This document shows, one piece after another, positions 9,077 through 20,085 of a stretch of 64,000 nucleotides of DNA. Under the pieces are notes generated by a model. It did no database searches and was not told the DNA's origin. It saw only the letters and a program-made list of their open reading frames with translations. Position 1 is the stretch's first letter. Each line of letters starts with the position of its first letter. The position numbers were made by a program, and so were the translations under genes. Source of the stretch: Tubulanus polymorphus (Eukaryota > Nemertea > Palaeonemertea > Tubulaniformes > Tubulanidae). The stretch lies in contig NC_134026.1 in the NCBI RefSeq assembly GCF_964204645.1, positions 20,044,650 to 20,108,649 of the forward strand, in the 5' to 3' direction.

Positions 9077-10210
9077 ATGGATTTTGACGGTGAACTTTAT
9101 TCAAACAATTCCGATTTTCAAAAACAATGTGTTAGAGATATTCTAACGTTGCCCGGGTTTTTTCGACAAAACTGCTATAGGAACGTATTGGATATCGGCT
9201 GTGGTAGCGGTGAGGTCACGAATTTTCTACAAAATAAGATCAACGGAGTTGACCGTATTTTTGCTTTCGATAAGGTAAAAAGGCATAGGCTTATGGTGGG
9301 ATATAACATCTCTTCCCCATGAAACGAGCTTTTTGATTTTGTTTAGATTTTGCGAAAGATTTTGTTTTCGGAAACAATGAACTTGATTATTATTTCAGAG
9401 TGCATCTATGGTTGAATTTGCTCGATCAAAAAATTCGAATCCTAAAATTGAATATTCCGTAGCTGACGTCACCAAACCCGAAACGTTCAAGCCGGAATGG
9501 CAACAGAAATTCGACCTGATAACATCGTTCCACGTTCTACATTGGACTAAGAATCAATACAAAAACTTAGAAAATGTAAAATCTTTGTTATCCCCGAATG
9601 GTGAAGTTTTATTCTATGTGCCGTACACGTCATCGATCATTTACATGTCTGATATAATGAACTCGGTAAAATGGTCTCCGTACTTTCAGGTAAACAACGA
9701 ACCAACATTTCCCACTTCATAAAATGTATTAGGTTTTTCGAGCCCTTTCGACGTTGTTACCGACGAACTGAGAATGTTTCGTGTTTGTAGGGATACACAC
9801 CGTCGTGGTCATTTAATCCCGATTGGGAAGAATATCGTGAATGGAGATATCCCGATGAAATCACCGGATACCGACGAATGGCTGAATCATTAGGTTTCAC
9901 GGTTAACCAATGCACGGAAGATGTTCAAAATTACATTTTCCCTGATCGTCAATCTGCAAAAGGTATATATTTGGAATTCCAAAATAAACTGCGTCATTCA
10001 CAAACAGGCATAGGGTTAACAGTCATCGTCGTATACTTTTTAGGTTTTTTCGGCGCAGTTTTGCTTCATTTGATGCGAATTCCAGACTCAAAATCGTCTG
10101 AATTTTTAGACGACGCGCTGGATCTATATTTGAAAAGTTTACCGCTGAACGAAAATGGAAAGATTCGATTTTATTCAAAACACGTCCTAGTGAATTTGCA
10201 AAACAAATAA
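9077..10210 (+). CDS. SAM-dependent methyltransferase A1, juvenile hormone acid methyltransferase-like
   Basis: Four exons: 9077-9274, 9399-9689, 9791-9962, 10044-10210; phases 0, 0, 1; 275 aa. All introns are GT-AG. The start is the ATG at 9077; upstream in-frame codons contain no ATG. Class I methyltransferase fold: motif I VLDIGCGSGEVTN (residues 38-50) binds S-adenosylmethionine, the acidic end of strand beta2 is IFAFDK, and FDLITSFHVLHWTKNQ then LLSPNGEVLF match motifs seen in insect JHAMT and JHAMT-like proteins. Length is also like JHAMT (about 280 aa). It is likely cytosolic, since no signal peptide or membrane segment is evident. Outside arthropods the substrate of these proteins is unknown, so methylation of a small carboxylic acid is only a guess. 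It appears intact and is nearly identical to A2. Confidence 0.85.
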
Positions 10211-10545
10211 AATATGGTGTCAGCATGATATGGAGTTCGGTGTGTGTCCTTAGTCGCAATATAGGACCGCTTGATTTATTTCCTTATCCGACGGATTGTC
10301 CCAATGCGCCGGAAAGTTTGGCATCATTTCCCGAAGTCCACGGCACTGCGAAGAACGATTATTCAGGGCAGATAAGTGGGCCCCGTTTTTATCTTAAAAT
10401 AGGGATTGACCCTATAATTTATTTGATTGGTAGATTTCGTTTGATATTCTGTTTTGGTGTCCCTTACAAACCCACCACACCTGCCGGGAGCGAAACAGGG
10501 GGCTTGATTTGGAAATGGGAAATCGAAGTACCAGAATGTAGTTGA

Positions 10546-11035
<490 letters not shown>

Positions 11036-11040
11036 ATGTT

Positions 11041-11622
11041 AAATTGATATGTCGTTCGTCGAGGTTACATAATTTTTTTTCAAAATCGAAGCACATAATT
11101 GGAAATTTCGGTTCCGGTTCATTCAAACAAACATCCAAGCAGCCTGAACCGGCAAGCGACTGATTGGGTTTTATTTTGTTGGCTGTCTAATTAATACATC
11201 GAGATTTTGGAAGTTACAAGGATTGAAGATCATTTGTCAATTTTTTTATATTTTTGGTCGTTTTCAGCGTGTAAATAGTCCGAAAGTTTATTGTAGCTTT
11301 TTTTTTCTCGGGTATATGTTGATGTAAAAGTCCTCTAACTTGATTTCCCGCGTTTGGCTAGATTAAAAGGAAGCCAATTTCGAAAACGCAAATTATCCAG
11401 CTGAGAGTACGATCCCTGTGTTTTTAGCAAAAAGAGTTTAGGACAAAGTGATATAAAAGCTGGGAATAAATTCCATTGCTTTTGTTGGTTAGAAGGTTAA
11501 CAATAGAAGCGTCTATCTGCGTTACTTTTTGGTGGACAAGATCATTTATCCGAGACGATATCCTATCAAACACTTCGAGCTCTGAATTTCAGCCGGCCAA
11601 TACAATTTCTTAATCGAAGCCA
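11041..11622. pseudogene. Conserved block shared with 18130-18720; decayed copy of a coding-like fragment
   Basis: This stretch matches 18130-18720 with small indels. In unit 2 the minus strand holds an open 117-codon frame (18720-18367). Here the same frame is broken by several small insertions or deletions (for example GAATTTCAGCC here versus GAATTAGCC there). Both blocks end at the same point (…CGAAGCCAC) and then diverge completely. Unit 1 continues into the Penelope-like end and unit 2 into unique DNA. Confidence 0.45.
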
Positions 11623-12061
11623 CCTAATCCATCAGGATTAAAGAACACAGATCAAAGACTTCTGCGATTGGACAACATCTCGCAATTTGTCACACTTGTG
11701 ATCAGGAATTCAGTGATAACAAATTCAAAATTCTAGACAAAGGCTCATCTGATCTCGACTGTAAAATTAGGGAGGCCCTGTTTATTAGGCACAACGACCC
11801 TCTTTAAATCAACAATATTCCAAAACGGCTCATCCTTTATCTTAAATGTATTCAAATAATTAGCTTGTAATTAAATACTTGGTTTGTAATTAGCTTAGAA
11901 GTTCGCACTTGTAATTTTGTAACTTATGTTGTATATAAACCTGTAGTTTAATCATTTGATTCACTTGTATTTCACCTGATGAGGGCATATGATCCCGAAA
12001 GCGTTCGTGTTAATAAACTGTATTTACTCATTAGAAAATGAGGTTTTTAGTGTTATCGCTT
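11623..12061 (+). mobile_element. Penelope-like element 3' end (GIY-YIG tail and ribozyme-type terminus)
   Basis: The plus strand at about 11690-11810 encodes a fragment with ILDKG and KIREALFIRHNDPL. This resembles the end of the GIY-YIG endonuclease domain of Penelope-like retroelements. About 165 bases later comes a hammerhead-type sequence (11976-12010) and AATAAAC, the usual terminal arrangement of these elements. It is present only in unit 1, between blocks that both units share. It is 5'-truncated and non-functional. Confidence 0.7.
11973..12009 (+). ncRNA. Candidate hammerhead ribozyme in Penelope-like terminus
   Basis: All core elements occur in order: CTGATGA (11976-11982); stem II GGG…CCC around an 8-nt loop; GAAA (11997-12000); then GCGTTC with U and C at the cleavage-site positions; and GTG (12007-12009), which can pair with CAC (11973-11975) as the start of stem I. 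Stem III would be minimal, as reported for ribozymes of Penelope-like elements. Activity is unproven; stem I is only 3 bp before an internal loop. Confidence 0.55.
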
Positions 12062-12274
12062 CTATGGTTATTCAGATATCAATATGTTCACACAAGGTCT
12101 ACATTGAGAAAATACGAAGGTCGATTTGAATGCGAAGAGTCTTCTATATAAATCTTTGCCATTCACGAAAACGATAGACTCGATTCAAGAAAAACATGTA
12201 CGCACAGTACCGTACACAATTATATTCTGATAATCAATTTTGTTGATAATCTCAACTCTTCCATCGGCAAAAAT

Positions 12275-13533
12275 ATGGACGCTGACGGTGAGGTTTATTC
12301 AAATAATTCTGATCTGCAAAAACAATTGGCTACAGATATTCTATCGTCAAATGAATTTCAGCAGAATCGTTATAGGAACGTGTTGGACATCGGCTGTGGT
12401 AGCGGTGAGGTCACAAATATTCTACTTGAAAAGATCGATGTAGTTGAAAATCTAATTGCTTTCGACAAGGTAGATATACAAAATGCATACAATAACGGTA
12501 GGTAGTGACTTTTCAACTTCTGATATTCGTCCTTGTTTAATTTCAGAGTGAATCTATGGTTGAATTCGCTCGATCAAAAAATCCGAATCCTAAAATTGAA
12601 TATTCCGTAGCTGACGTCACCAAACCTGAAACGTTCAAGCCGGAATGGCAACAGAAATTTGACCTGATAACATCGTTTCAAACACTACACTGGACTCGTA
12701 ATCAATATAAAAACTTGGAAAATATAAAATCTTTATTATCCCCGAATGGTGAAGTTTTCGTCAATATGCCTCACATTTCATCGTTCGTTCGCGTACTTGA
12801 TATAATGAAAACAGCGAAATGGTCTCCATACTTTCAGGTAGGAATTTGATGGTTCGTTTTAGTGGTGACTCGCATTATAGTCTGTGTTCTAAATACAACG
12901 AGACGGATAGTACTTTTACGGTTAAATCTTATATTTGACGCACGAGCTTACGCTACTTGCGAATAGCATCTTCATCAGCAGGCGGATGAGTCACTCGAAA
13001 GCTATCCGTCTCGTTGTATTTATTCTACACCAGATTAACACGGTTTCTCTGCGAGTCTATATTTTATTCACAGCATCGAAGATTAATCTGAACATTCGTG
13101 AATTTCAGGGATTTACGCCGGCATGGTTATTCCATCCAGATTGGGAAGAATATAGCGAATGGAGATATCCCGATGTACCCACTGGATACCGAAGAATGGC
13201 CGAATCATTAGGGTTTACTCTCAAACGATTTGCAGAGACGAATGATGATTTCATTCTTCCTGGTCGTCAGTGTGCCAAAGGTCTCCTGTTTGATAGGGAA
13301 TTCATATTTAAACCCGCTTCTTGTACTCAGTATATATTCAATATCACCGCGATGGTTCTATCATTCCAGGTTGGTTTAGCGCACTTCTGCCTTTGAAGCG
13401 AATTCCGGACTCAAAATCGTCTGAATTTTTGGACGATGCATTGAATCTATACTTGAAAAGTTTACCACCTGATGTCAATGGAAAGATTCACATTCGTTCC
13501 AAAAATATCATTGCTTATATGCAAATAAAATAA
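12275..13533 (+). CDS. SAM-dependent methyltransferase B1, juvenile hormone acid methyltransferase-like
   Basis: Four exons: 12275-12469, 12547-12837, 13109-13280, 13370-13533; 273 aa; GT-AG introns at the same positions and phases as A1. Motif I is VLDIGCGSGEVTN. The shared segments FDLITSFQTLHWTRNQ, LLSPNGEVFV and WSPYFQ are followed by exon 3 FTPAWLFHPDWEEY and a C-terminal SSEFLDDALNLYLKSL helix. It is closest to B2, from which it differs by scattered substitutions, including the codon that is a stop in B2. Intron 2 contains a short inverted-repeat element. It is open throughout and probably functional. The natural substrate is unknown. Confidence 0.85.
12888..13022 (-). repeat. Inverted-repeat element with hammerhead-like core in intron 2 of B1
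   Basis: AAATACAACGAGACGGATAG at the left is repeated inverted at 13001-13020. On the minus strand between them is CTGATGA (12978-12972), a GCTATT/AGTAGC stem, then GTAA (12951-12948) where a hammerhead would have GAAA. The copy in unit 2 (20997-20967) has the intact GAAA, so this one carries a core mutation. Stem I pairing is not evident in either copy. Confidence 0.45.
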
Positions 13534-13794
13534 ATTACAAAAATATATTGATTACGATTAGTGTATTTCTATTTCGCCAACATGCGTGTCGGAGATTTTT
13601 ATGCACACATAGCCATACATTCTTCCACGCTTATTTCATTCGACGGTGAAAAAGCAAATACGTCTCCACATTTGAAAGGAGATAAAAGTAAAACTCTTTA
13701 TTCGAAATCCATATTTCGTTGTTAATCGATAATCGAAATAAGATGTTATAAATTTCAAGTCCCATACGCCGAAACAAGCCAGATCGGCAATAAT
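13534..13794. other. Spacer downstream of B1
   Basis: Duplicated as 21563-21815 downstream of B2. No gene or RNA feature is seen. It presumably contains the B1 3' UTR; the stop codon lies within an AATAAAATAA context that offers a polyadenylation signal. Confidence 0.3.
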
Positions 13795-14013
13795 GGATTA
13801 ATAAGATAAAACCCACTATCTACAGATTAAAATAATTTAAAAACAAGAATTTATTTATTCAATCTAAAATATATAGAATACACGACGTTTCGATCTCACC
13901 CTAGAGATCATCGTCAGGTGTGCACACCTGACGATGATCTCTAGGGTGAATTAATAAATTCTTGCTTTTAAATTCTTTTAATCTGTAGATAGTGGGTTTT
14001 TATCTTATTATCC
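13795..14013. repeat. Palindromic repeat, head-to-head Penelope-type ends (copy 1)
   Basis: Nearly the whole 219 bp is an inverted repeat. Outer arms of about 55 bp (GATAAAACCCACTATC at the left, mirrored at the right) meet at a perfect centre around GTGCAC (13915-13930). The left half on the minus strand (13920-13881) reads CACCTGACGATGATCTC … GAGATC GAAA CGTCGTG. That is a stem II flanked by hammerhead-like core words with CAC/GTG ends. The right half lost the GAAA part. The centre resembles two Penelope-like termini facing each other. Confidence 0.55.
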
Positions 14014-14136
14014 GTTCACCACATTTAAGTGTGGTTATCGTTCCAATAATGAACTATTCTGAAAAGTCTGGCCGATTAGACATCAAATGAACAATTTTCC
14101 CGAAAAGAAGAAATACTCTTGACAAATAGTTATTAC
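14014..14136. other. Spacer between two repeat elements
   Basis: Short unit-shared spacer (matches 22018-22140). No feature is seen beyond a small hairpin-like CACATTTAAGTGTG. Confidence 0.3.
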
Positions 14137-14532
14137 TATGGTGGCTGATAAGGGCCATAGCGAAAAATTTTTAGTATGTAAATCAGGGCGCCAGAACGCC
14201 AAAACACCAAAACGAAAAAAAAACGTCAAATTTTCTCTGAAATTTCGACGTTTTTCGTTGTTTTGGTGGGGCGCCAAAACGGAATAATCTTTGTTTTAGC
14301 GCGCCAAAACGAACTTTCAGAGAAATTTCGACGTTTTTCGTTGTTTTGGAGGGGGCACCAAAATGAAAGTTCGTTTTGGCGGGAGCGCCAAAACGGAATA
14401 TTCTTTGTTTTGGCGCACCAAAACGAACTTTCAGAGAAAATTGGACGTTTTTCGTAGTTTTGGCTTTCTGTCGTTCTGGCGCCCTGATTTGCGTACCAGA
14501 AATTTTTCGCTATGGCCCTTATCAGCCTCCAT
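14137..14532. mobile_element. Foldback MITE with long terminal inverted repeats (copy 1)
   Basis: It starts TATGGTGGCTGATAAGGGCC and ends with the inverse, giving arms of more than 60 bp that include GGGCGCCAGAACG. The interior is made of repeated words, CGCCAAAACG and TTTCGACGTTTTTCG, in both orientations, so the element folds on itself. In this copy the right flank has lost the target duplication through a roughly 30-bp deletion; the unit 2 copy (22141-22534) keeps AATTAC on both sides. Long apparent reading frames across it are by-products of the repeats. Confidence 0.8.
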
Positions 14533-14725
14533 TGAACCTACATTGATAAGAATATCAAGGTCGATTTAAATGCAAGGAAAATTCTAAGAAATAGTTATTT
14601 GTTCACACCACATTTTGATGTGTGACAGTCACGATAATATATAGACTAAATTCAAACACATTTTATACGAGATGTTGATATTCTAGTGCTGTTAATCCCA
14701 CCTCCGACCCAGAAGGACCGGCGAA

Positions 14726-15018
14726 ATGGATGTTGACGGTGAATTTTATTCAAATAATTCTGATCCGCAAAGACAATTGGCCACAGATATTCTATCGTCG
14801 ATTGAATTTCAGCAGAATCGTTATAGGAACGTATTGTACATCGGCTGTGGTAGCGGTGAGGTCACAAATATTCTACTGGAAAAGATCGATGTAGTTGAAA
14901 ATCTTATTGCCTTCGATAAGGTATAGATATATAAAATGTATATACAAATCGTAGGCAGTAACTTGGAAATATATTCTTATCATTCCTGCTCTATTTCAGA
15001 GAGTATCTATGATTGGAC
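14726..15018 (+). pseudogene. Methyltransferase C1, truncated copy
   Basis: Exon 1 (14726-14920) is intact in frame, but its SAM-binding motif reads VLYIGCGSG, where all sisters have VLDIGCGSG; this aspartate is highly conserved. A normal donor and intron follow. Exon 2 then starts at about 14999 and after roughly 20 bases (…TCTATGATTG) runs into a diverged fragment of the foldback element and then the upstream region of A2. Exons 3 and 4 are absent. It is the truncated partner of C2 (22762) and marks the duplication junction. Confidence 0.85.
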
Positions 15019-15274
15019 CAGGAATTTTATGTAATGGCCCGAATCAGCCACCATAGTCGGGAGAAAATCTTGATTTTTTCTGAGGGAAAAAATATATTTA
15101 ATGTATATGATAATATATCATAATATTCAGTCAATTTTCAACCTACAAAAGCGCAGCATTCTACATACACAGTCCATTTAAAACTACGAATAATTGCTCA
15201 TGAATCAAAATTGCATACTCCAGTACCGGGTGTGCATTTTGAAGTTCTCTCGGTATTCAGTGTTAGAATATAAA

Positions 15275-15317
15275 AGCTATCCAGACCTGTTTTCAACGAA
15301 AACAGGTCAGGATAGCT
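15275..15317 (+). repeat. Hairpin in the upstream region of methyltransferase A2
   Basis: Arms AGCTATCC-A-GACCTGTTTTC (15275-15294) and GAAAACAGGTC-A-GGATAGCT (15298-15317) pair over 19 of 20 positions with a single A-A mismatch and a 3-nt loop. It lies about 70 bases before the A2 start codon. Upstream of A1 only the right arm survives. Confidence 0.7.
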
Positions 15318-15386
15318 ATTACATGTACAAAGCAGAAAACTCATTCATTGGTGGTGCCACTCTACTCTCCCGACCTCAAAGCAAGA

Positions 15387-16528
15387 ATGGATTTTGACGG
15401 TGAACTTTATTCAAACAATTCCGATTTTCAAAAACAATGTGTTAGAGATATTCTAACGTTGCCCGGGTTTTTTCGACAAAACTGCTATAGGAACGTATTG
15501 GATATCGGCTGTGGTAGCGGTGAGGTCACGAATTTTCTACAAAATAAGATCAACGGAGTTGACCGTATTTTTGGTTTCGATAAGGTATACATAAAAGGCA
15601 TAGGCTTATGTCGGGATATAACTTCTCTTTCCATGAAACGAGCTTTTTGATTTTGTTTAGATTTGAGAAAGTTTTTGTTTTCGGAAACAATGAACTTGAT
15701 TATTATTTCAGAGTGCATCTATGGTTGAATTTGCTCGATCAAAAAATTCGAATCCTAGAATTGAATATTCCGTAGCTGACGTCACCAAACCCGACACGTT
15801 CAAGCCGGAGTGGCAACAGAAATTCGACCTGATAACATCGTTCCACGTTCTACATTGGACTAAGAATCAATACAAAAACTTAGAAAATGTAAAATCTTTG
15901 TTATCCCCGAATGGTGAAGTTTTATTCTATCTGCCGTACACGTCATCGATCCTTTACATGTCTGATATAATGAACTCGGTAAAATGGTCTCCATACTTTC
16001 AGGTAAACAACGAACGAACATTTTCCACTTTTCATGAAATGTATTAGGTTTTTCGAGCCCTTTCGACGCTGTTACCTACGAACTGAGAATGTTTCGTGTT
16101 TGTAGGGATACACACCGACGTGGTCATTTAATCCCGATTGGGAGGAATATCGTGAATGGAGATATCCCGATGAAATCACCGGTTACCGACGAATGGCTGA
16201 ATCATTAGGTTTCACGGTTAACCAATGCACGGAACATGTTCAAAATTACATTTTCCCTGATCGTCAATCTGCAAAAGGTATATATTTGGAATTCCAAAAT
16301 AAACTCCTGCGTCATTCACAAACGGGCATAGGGTTAACAGTCATCGTCGTATATTTTTTAGGTTTTTTCGGCACAATTTTCCCTCATTCGATGCGAATTC
16401 CAGCCTCAGAATCGTCTGAATTTTTAGACGACGCGCTGGATCTCTATTTGAAAAGTTTACCGCTGAACGAAGATGGAAAGATTCGATTTTATTCAAAACA
16501 CGTCCTAGTGAATTTGCAAAACAAATAA
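15387..16528 (+). CDS. SAM-dependent methyltransferase A2, juvenile hormone acid methyltransferase-like
   Basis: Four exons: 15387-15584, 15712-16002, 16106-16277, 16362-16528; 275 aa, same phases as A1. Motif I VLDIGCGSGEVTN, FDLITSFHVLHWTKNQ and the C-terminal SSEFLDDALDLYLKSL are all kept. It differs from A1 by a handful of substitutions (for example TIFPHSMRIPASE here against AVLLHLMRIPDSK in the last exon), so the duplication is recent or has been homogenised. The start ATG corresponds to the A1 start; no upstream in-frame ATG was found. It is open and likely functional. Substrate not known. Confidence 0.85.
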
Positions 16529-16777
16529 AATATGGTGTCAGCGTGATTTGGAGTTCGGTGTGTGTACTTGCCGTTAGTCGCAATATAGGACCGCTTCATT
16601 TATTTCCTTATCCGACGAATTGTCCCATTGCACCGGAAAGTTTGGCATCATTTCCCGAAGTCCACGGGCACTGAGAAGAACGATTATTCAGGGCAGATAA
16701 GTGGGCCCCTGTGTTTTTTTATCTTAAAATAGGGATTGACCCTGTTATTCATTTGATTGGTAGATTTCGTTTGATAT

Positions 16778-18039
16778 TGATACACCGGTCACAATCCTCT
16801 CTTTAATCGTTATCTATAAAATACTTGAGTAAGGCCCTGGCGAGAGAACGTGTCCGTGCACAAATCCGAATGAATAAATTGAAATACCGGATGATAATCT
16901 TGAAGATAATATATTTTATTTACCTTGAACAAAGAATGATTTTCCTAATCCCTATTGTATATGAATCCCTATCGTTCCGAAGCTTCTCCTGTCCTGCTGT
17001 TGACACTCGTCTTACTAAGGTACCGATTCTCTCGATTGACTGCTCTCTCAAGATGCGGGTCCCTTTTATAGAAAGAATCGGCATTCTTAAAATACCGACT
17101 CTCCCACTCGACTTTTTGGCAAGGAGCAGCAACCTTACTGTCATGACTGTTTTGGTCATATAGAATTTGGCCTTAATGATTCGCTGATCTAAAATTATTT
17201 TCAAAACTGATTTGCTAAACTAACTTTTTCCTTCCAACCCTCCGGTCATGACGCGTTGTGATTTACTCACTCCTTGCTAGTCGTTGTTGAGAGAGCAGCT
17301 ATTGTCTGTGAATTACCAACGAGCGCATACAGACAACAGAAACTTCAGACAGCTAGTTTTAACATTTAACACAAATTAATTTTTCTAAAACATTAGTGAT
17401 TATTAACAATTTGTTCTTTAACAACATCTAGATTACTCAAATTAAATATATTTTCAAAACTTTGTTTTCTTTTCTAATTACAGTACAAATTCATTGTTTC
17501 TTTTTTAATTATTATAATTAACTACGATTCGGAATACATTGTGATTGATTATCAATTCTTAAATTATTTGAAATACTTATACTAATTATTTTATCTACAA
17601 TTTAACTAATTCTATTTTAATACAGGATAAGCAAAACAACCACATCTTCCTAAACTTCCGGTTTTTCCTTTTACGGAAAGTAGCCGGGAATATCATCAAG
17701 TATCAGCGTGATCCCTTCACGAGCCTCATTATAAATACACTCCATTGTTCCGACCCAACCAAATATGGTTCCACTATTTAAAAGTTTTATATAAAGATTT
17801 TCTGAATGTTTGCCAGATCTCACAGCAGAAGAACCGAGAAAGAATTGTTTTTTATAGACTGATTTATGGTTTGCGTTGGTAGATGAAAGCATCAAACAAG
17901 AACTTTCGTAATTCTTACTACTAGTACGTTCTTGTCTGACGGCTTTAACGTAACCCCAACGCATACGGAAAAAACATTAAGAACATTTCTAAATACTACG
18001 AAACATTTTCAAATACTACGAAAATCTAGCTGTGGATCA
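16778..18039. mobile_element. 1262-bp insertion with TG…CA ends and ATAT target duplication, probable solo LTR
   Basis: Unit 1 retains the empty site (CGTTTGATATTCTG). In unit 2 the site is split, with ATAT at 16774-16777 and 18040-18043. The inserted DNA starts TGATACAC and ends GTGGATCA, so its termini form a short imperfect inverted repeat. Size, 4-bp duplication and TG…CA ends fit a solo LTR; a non-autonomous DNA transposon is the alternative. A 98-codon minus-strand frame (17964-17671) inside is not recognised and may be spurious. The rest is AT-rich with no other feature. Confidence 0.7.
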
Positions 18040-18366
18040 ATATTCTGTTTTGGTGTCCCTTACAAACCCACCACACCTGCCGGGAGCGAAACGGGTTTTG
18101 ATTCGGAAATCGAAGTACAAAATGTAGTTGATTTGTCGTTGGTCGAGGTTACATAATTTAAAAAAAAATCGAAGTACATAATTGGAAATTTCGGTTCCGG
18201 TTCATTCAAACAATCATCCAAGCGGCCTGAACCGTCAAGCGACTGATTCGGGTTTATTTTGTTGGCCGCCTAATTAATACATTGAGATTTTGGAAGTAAC
18301 TATATTACAAGGATTAAAGATCATTTGTCAATTTTTTATTTATATTTTTTGGTCGTTTTCTGCGTG

Positions 18367-18720
18367 TTAATAGTTCGAAAGTTTATTGTAGTCTTTTTTC
18401 CTCGGGTATATGCTGATGTAAAAGTCCTCTAAGTTGATTTCGCTGCATTTGACTAGATTAAAAGGAAGCACATTTCGCAAACGCAAATTATCCAGCTGAG
18501 ATAGTACGCACCCCTGTGTTTTTAGCACAAAGAGTTTAGGACAAAAGCGATAGAAAAGCTGGGAATAAATTCCATTGCTTTCGTTGGTCAGAAGGTTAAC
18601 AATAAAAGCGTCGATCTGCGTTACTTCTTGGTGGCCAAGATAATTTATCCGAGACGATATCCTTTCAAACACTTCGAGCTCTGAATTAGCCGGCCAATAC
18701 AATTTCTTTATCGAAGCCAC
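18367..18720 (-). pseudogene. Unrecognised coding-like fragment, 117 codons
   Basis: A minus-strand frame, open for 117 codons with no ATG at its upstream end. Sequence homology to unit 1 stops exactly at that end, so it is a fragment. The composition looks protein-like (begins KKLYWPANSELEVFERISS, contains FCPKLFVLKTQG), but I do not recognise a family. The unit 1 counterpart is frameshifted. Likely a decayed exon or transposon piece carried along in the duplicated unit; whether it is translated is unknown. Confidence 0.3.
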
Positions 18721-18800
18721 GTGGGCTTCGGTGTACAGTGTAAAAGTTTTCGGATTCTGAAACCAAATTTCCCATTCTCCTCATCTAATGTTAACACATA

Positions 18801-19085
18801 CGGCGGGCTGGGAGTGCGGGTAGGCAGCCAGGCAGGCGGCGGGTCGGCAGCTAGCCAGGTGGTGAGCCGGGAGTGCGGGCATGGGCAGCCAGGCAGGTGG
18901 CTGGCCGGGAGTGGGAGGAAGCAGCCAGGCGAGATGGCTGGCCGGGAGTGGGAGCAGGCAGCCAGGTAGGCGGCGAGCTGGGAGTGCGGGCAGGCGCAGC
19001 GTGCCGAGTGGGTGCAGGCAGCAAGGTGGTGTAGGCGGCGGGCCGGGAGGGCGGCCGACAGGCAGGCGGCGGGCCGGGAGTGCGG
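18801..19085. repeat. GC-rich minisatellite
   Basis: About seven imperfect tandem units of some 35-60 bp, each built around CCGGGAGTGCGGGCAGGCAG and CCAGGCAGGCGGC. The block is far more GC-rich than the surrounding DNA. Long proline/alanine-rich frames on both strands come from the repeat and are not believed. It is absent from unit 1. Confidence 0.85.
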
Positions 19086-20085
19086 ATATAGGCTGACAGG
19101 AGTTCTCCATTCGAAAACTAAACGTTTCTTTTTATCGCCAATCAATCTGTCCTACAAATTTCAATCTCCAAGATAAGTCACTTCGATGATATAAGCCAGT
19201 ACCGGGTAGATTTGTAATCGAACTACCCAAAAGACTGGGCAGTTTATTTCCAAACGCAATAAGAATAATTTCCCGAAATCCCAATCAAGAAGAAATATTC
19301 ATGACCGATATACAGTGCGTCGTCGTTCCAAGAAACGACTCATTAATTTTGTGCTAGTTTAGTTAATCATCAATTGTCCTAGTTTTTGGTGCTGACGTGG
19401 ATTTTGCTCAAGATGGCGCAATAAAGTTGTGTAGCAGTACAGTACATGTACTAGTATCAAGTTAAATGTTGGAGATTATATAACGTTCTAGGAGTAGCTC
19501 AATGATTTGTGAATAATGTTTAATTCGTTTTAGTTGATGCAATTATAGTAAATTTGATTTCAATGGATCTGTTCATTTAAGAAAGATATTCAAGGTTTAT
19601 TTAGACAAGCATACTTATTTAGAGATTATTGGTTTGATAGAAGATTGATGTTTGTGTTTCTATATTTGTAGAAAACTGCGTCTATGCTTCGATACGTTAT
19701 CTAAGTTTTGATGCGTCTGCGTTTAGGTTAGGCATTTAAATGAGAAAATAAAACGTAGTATAGAACGAAGCTATGTTATCACGGCTTTATGATACTTCAA
19801 GGAACGAAACGGAATGGCACGGAGAGGAACGTAAAGGAACATGGACCGTATATCACAAATATCTTGTTCCGTTAAGTTCCTGCCTTTATCAATTCCCTGA
19901 GTAAAACCCGGAACGGAACGGAATAAAAATTTGTAAAACGGTCAATGTAAATCAGTTTTCATGCTACATCATCTAGATTAAATATTTCATCATGCGGCGG
20001 CACGAGTTTGTTCAGGAAGTCTAAACTGCCATCTCAAAAAGTTGAACATACCAGCCACGACATTCTCCACACAGTGATAACAGTT
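19086..20085. other. Unit 2-specific gene-free DNA
   Basis: No gene, tRNA or clear transposon end was found. A short stretch near 19800-19930 has repeated GGAACG words. Homology with unit 1 resumes at about 20090 (CAGATATCAAT), 200 bases before gene B2. Confidence 0.3.

Noticed and set aside
18708-19145. Proline/alanine-rich ORFs on both strands
   Set aside because: They arise from the GC-rich minisatellite; frames are open on both strands and no start context or splice support is seen.
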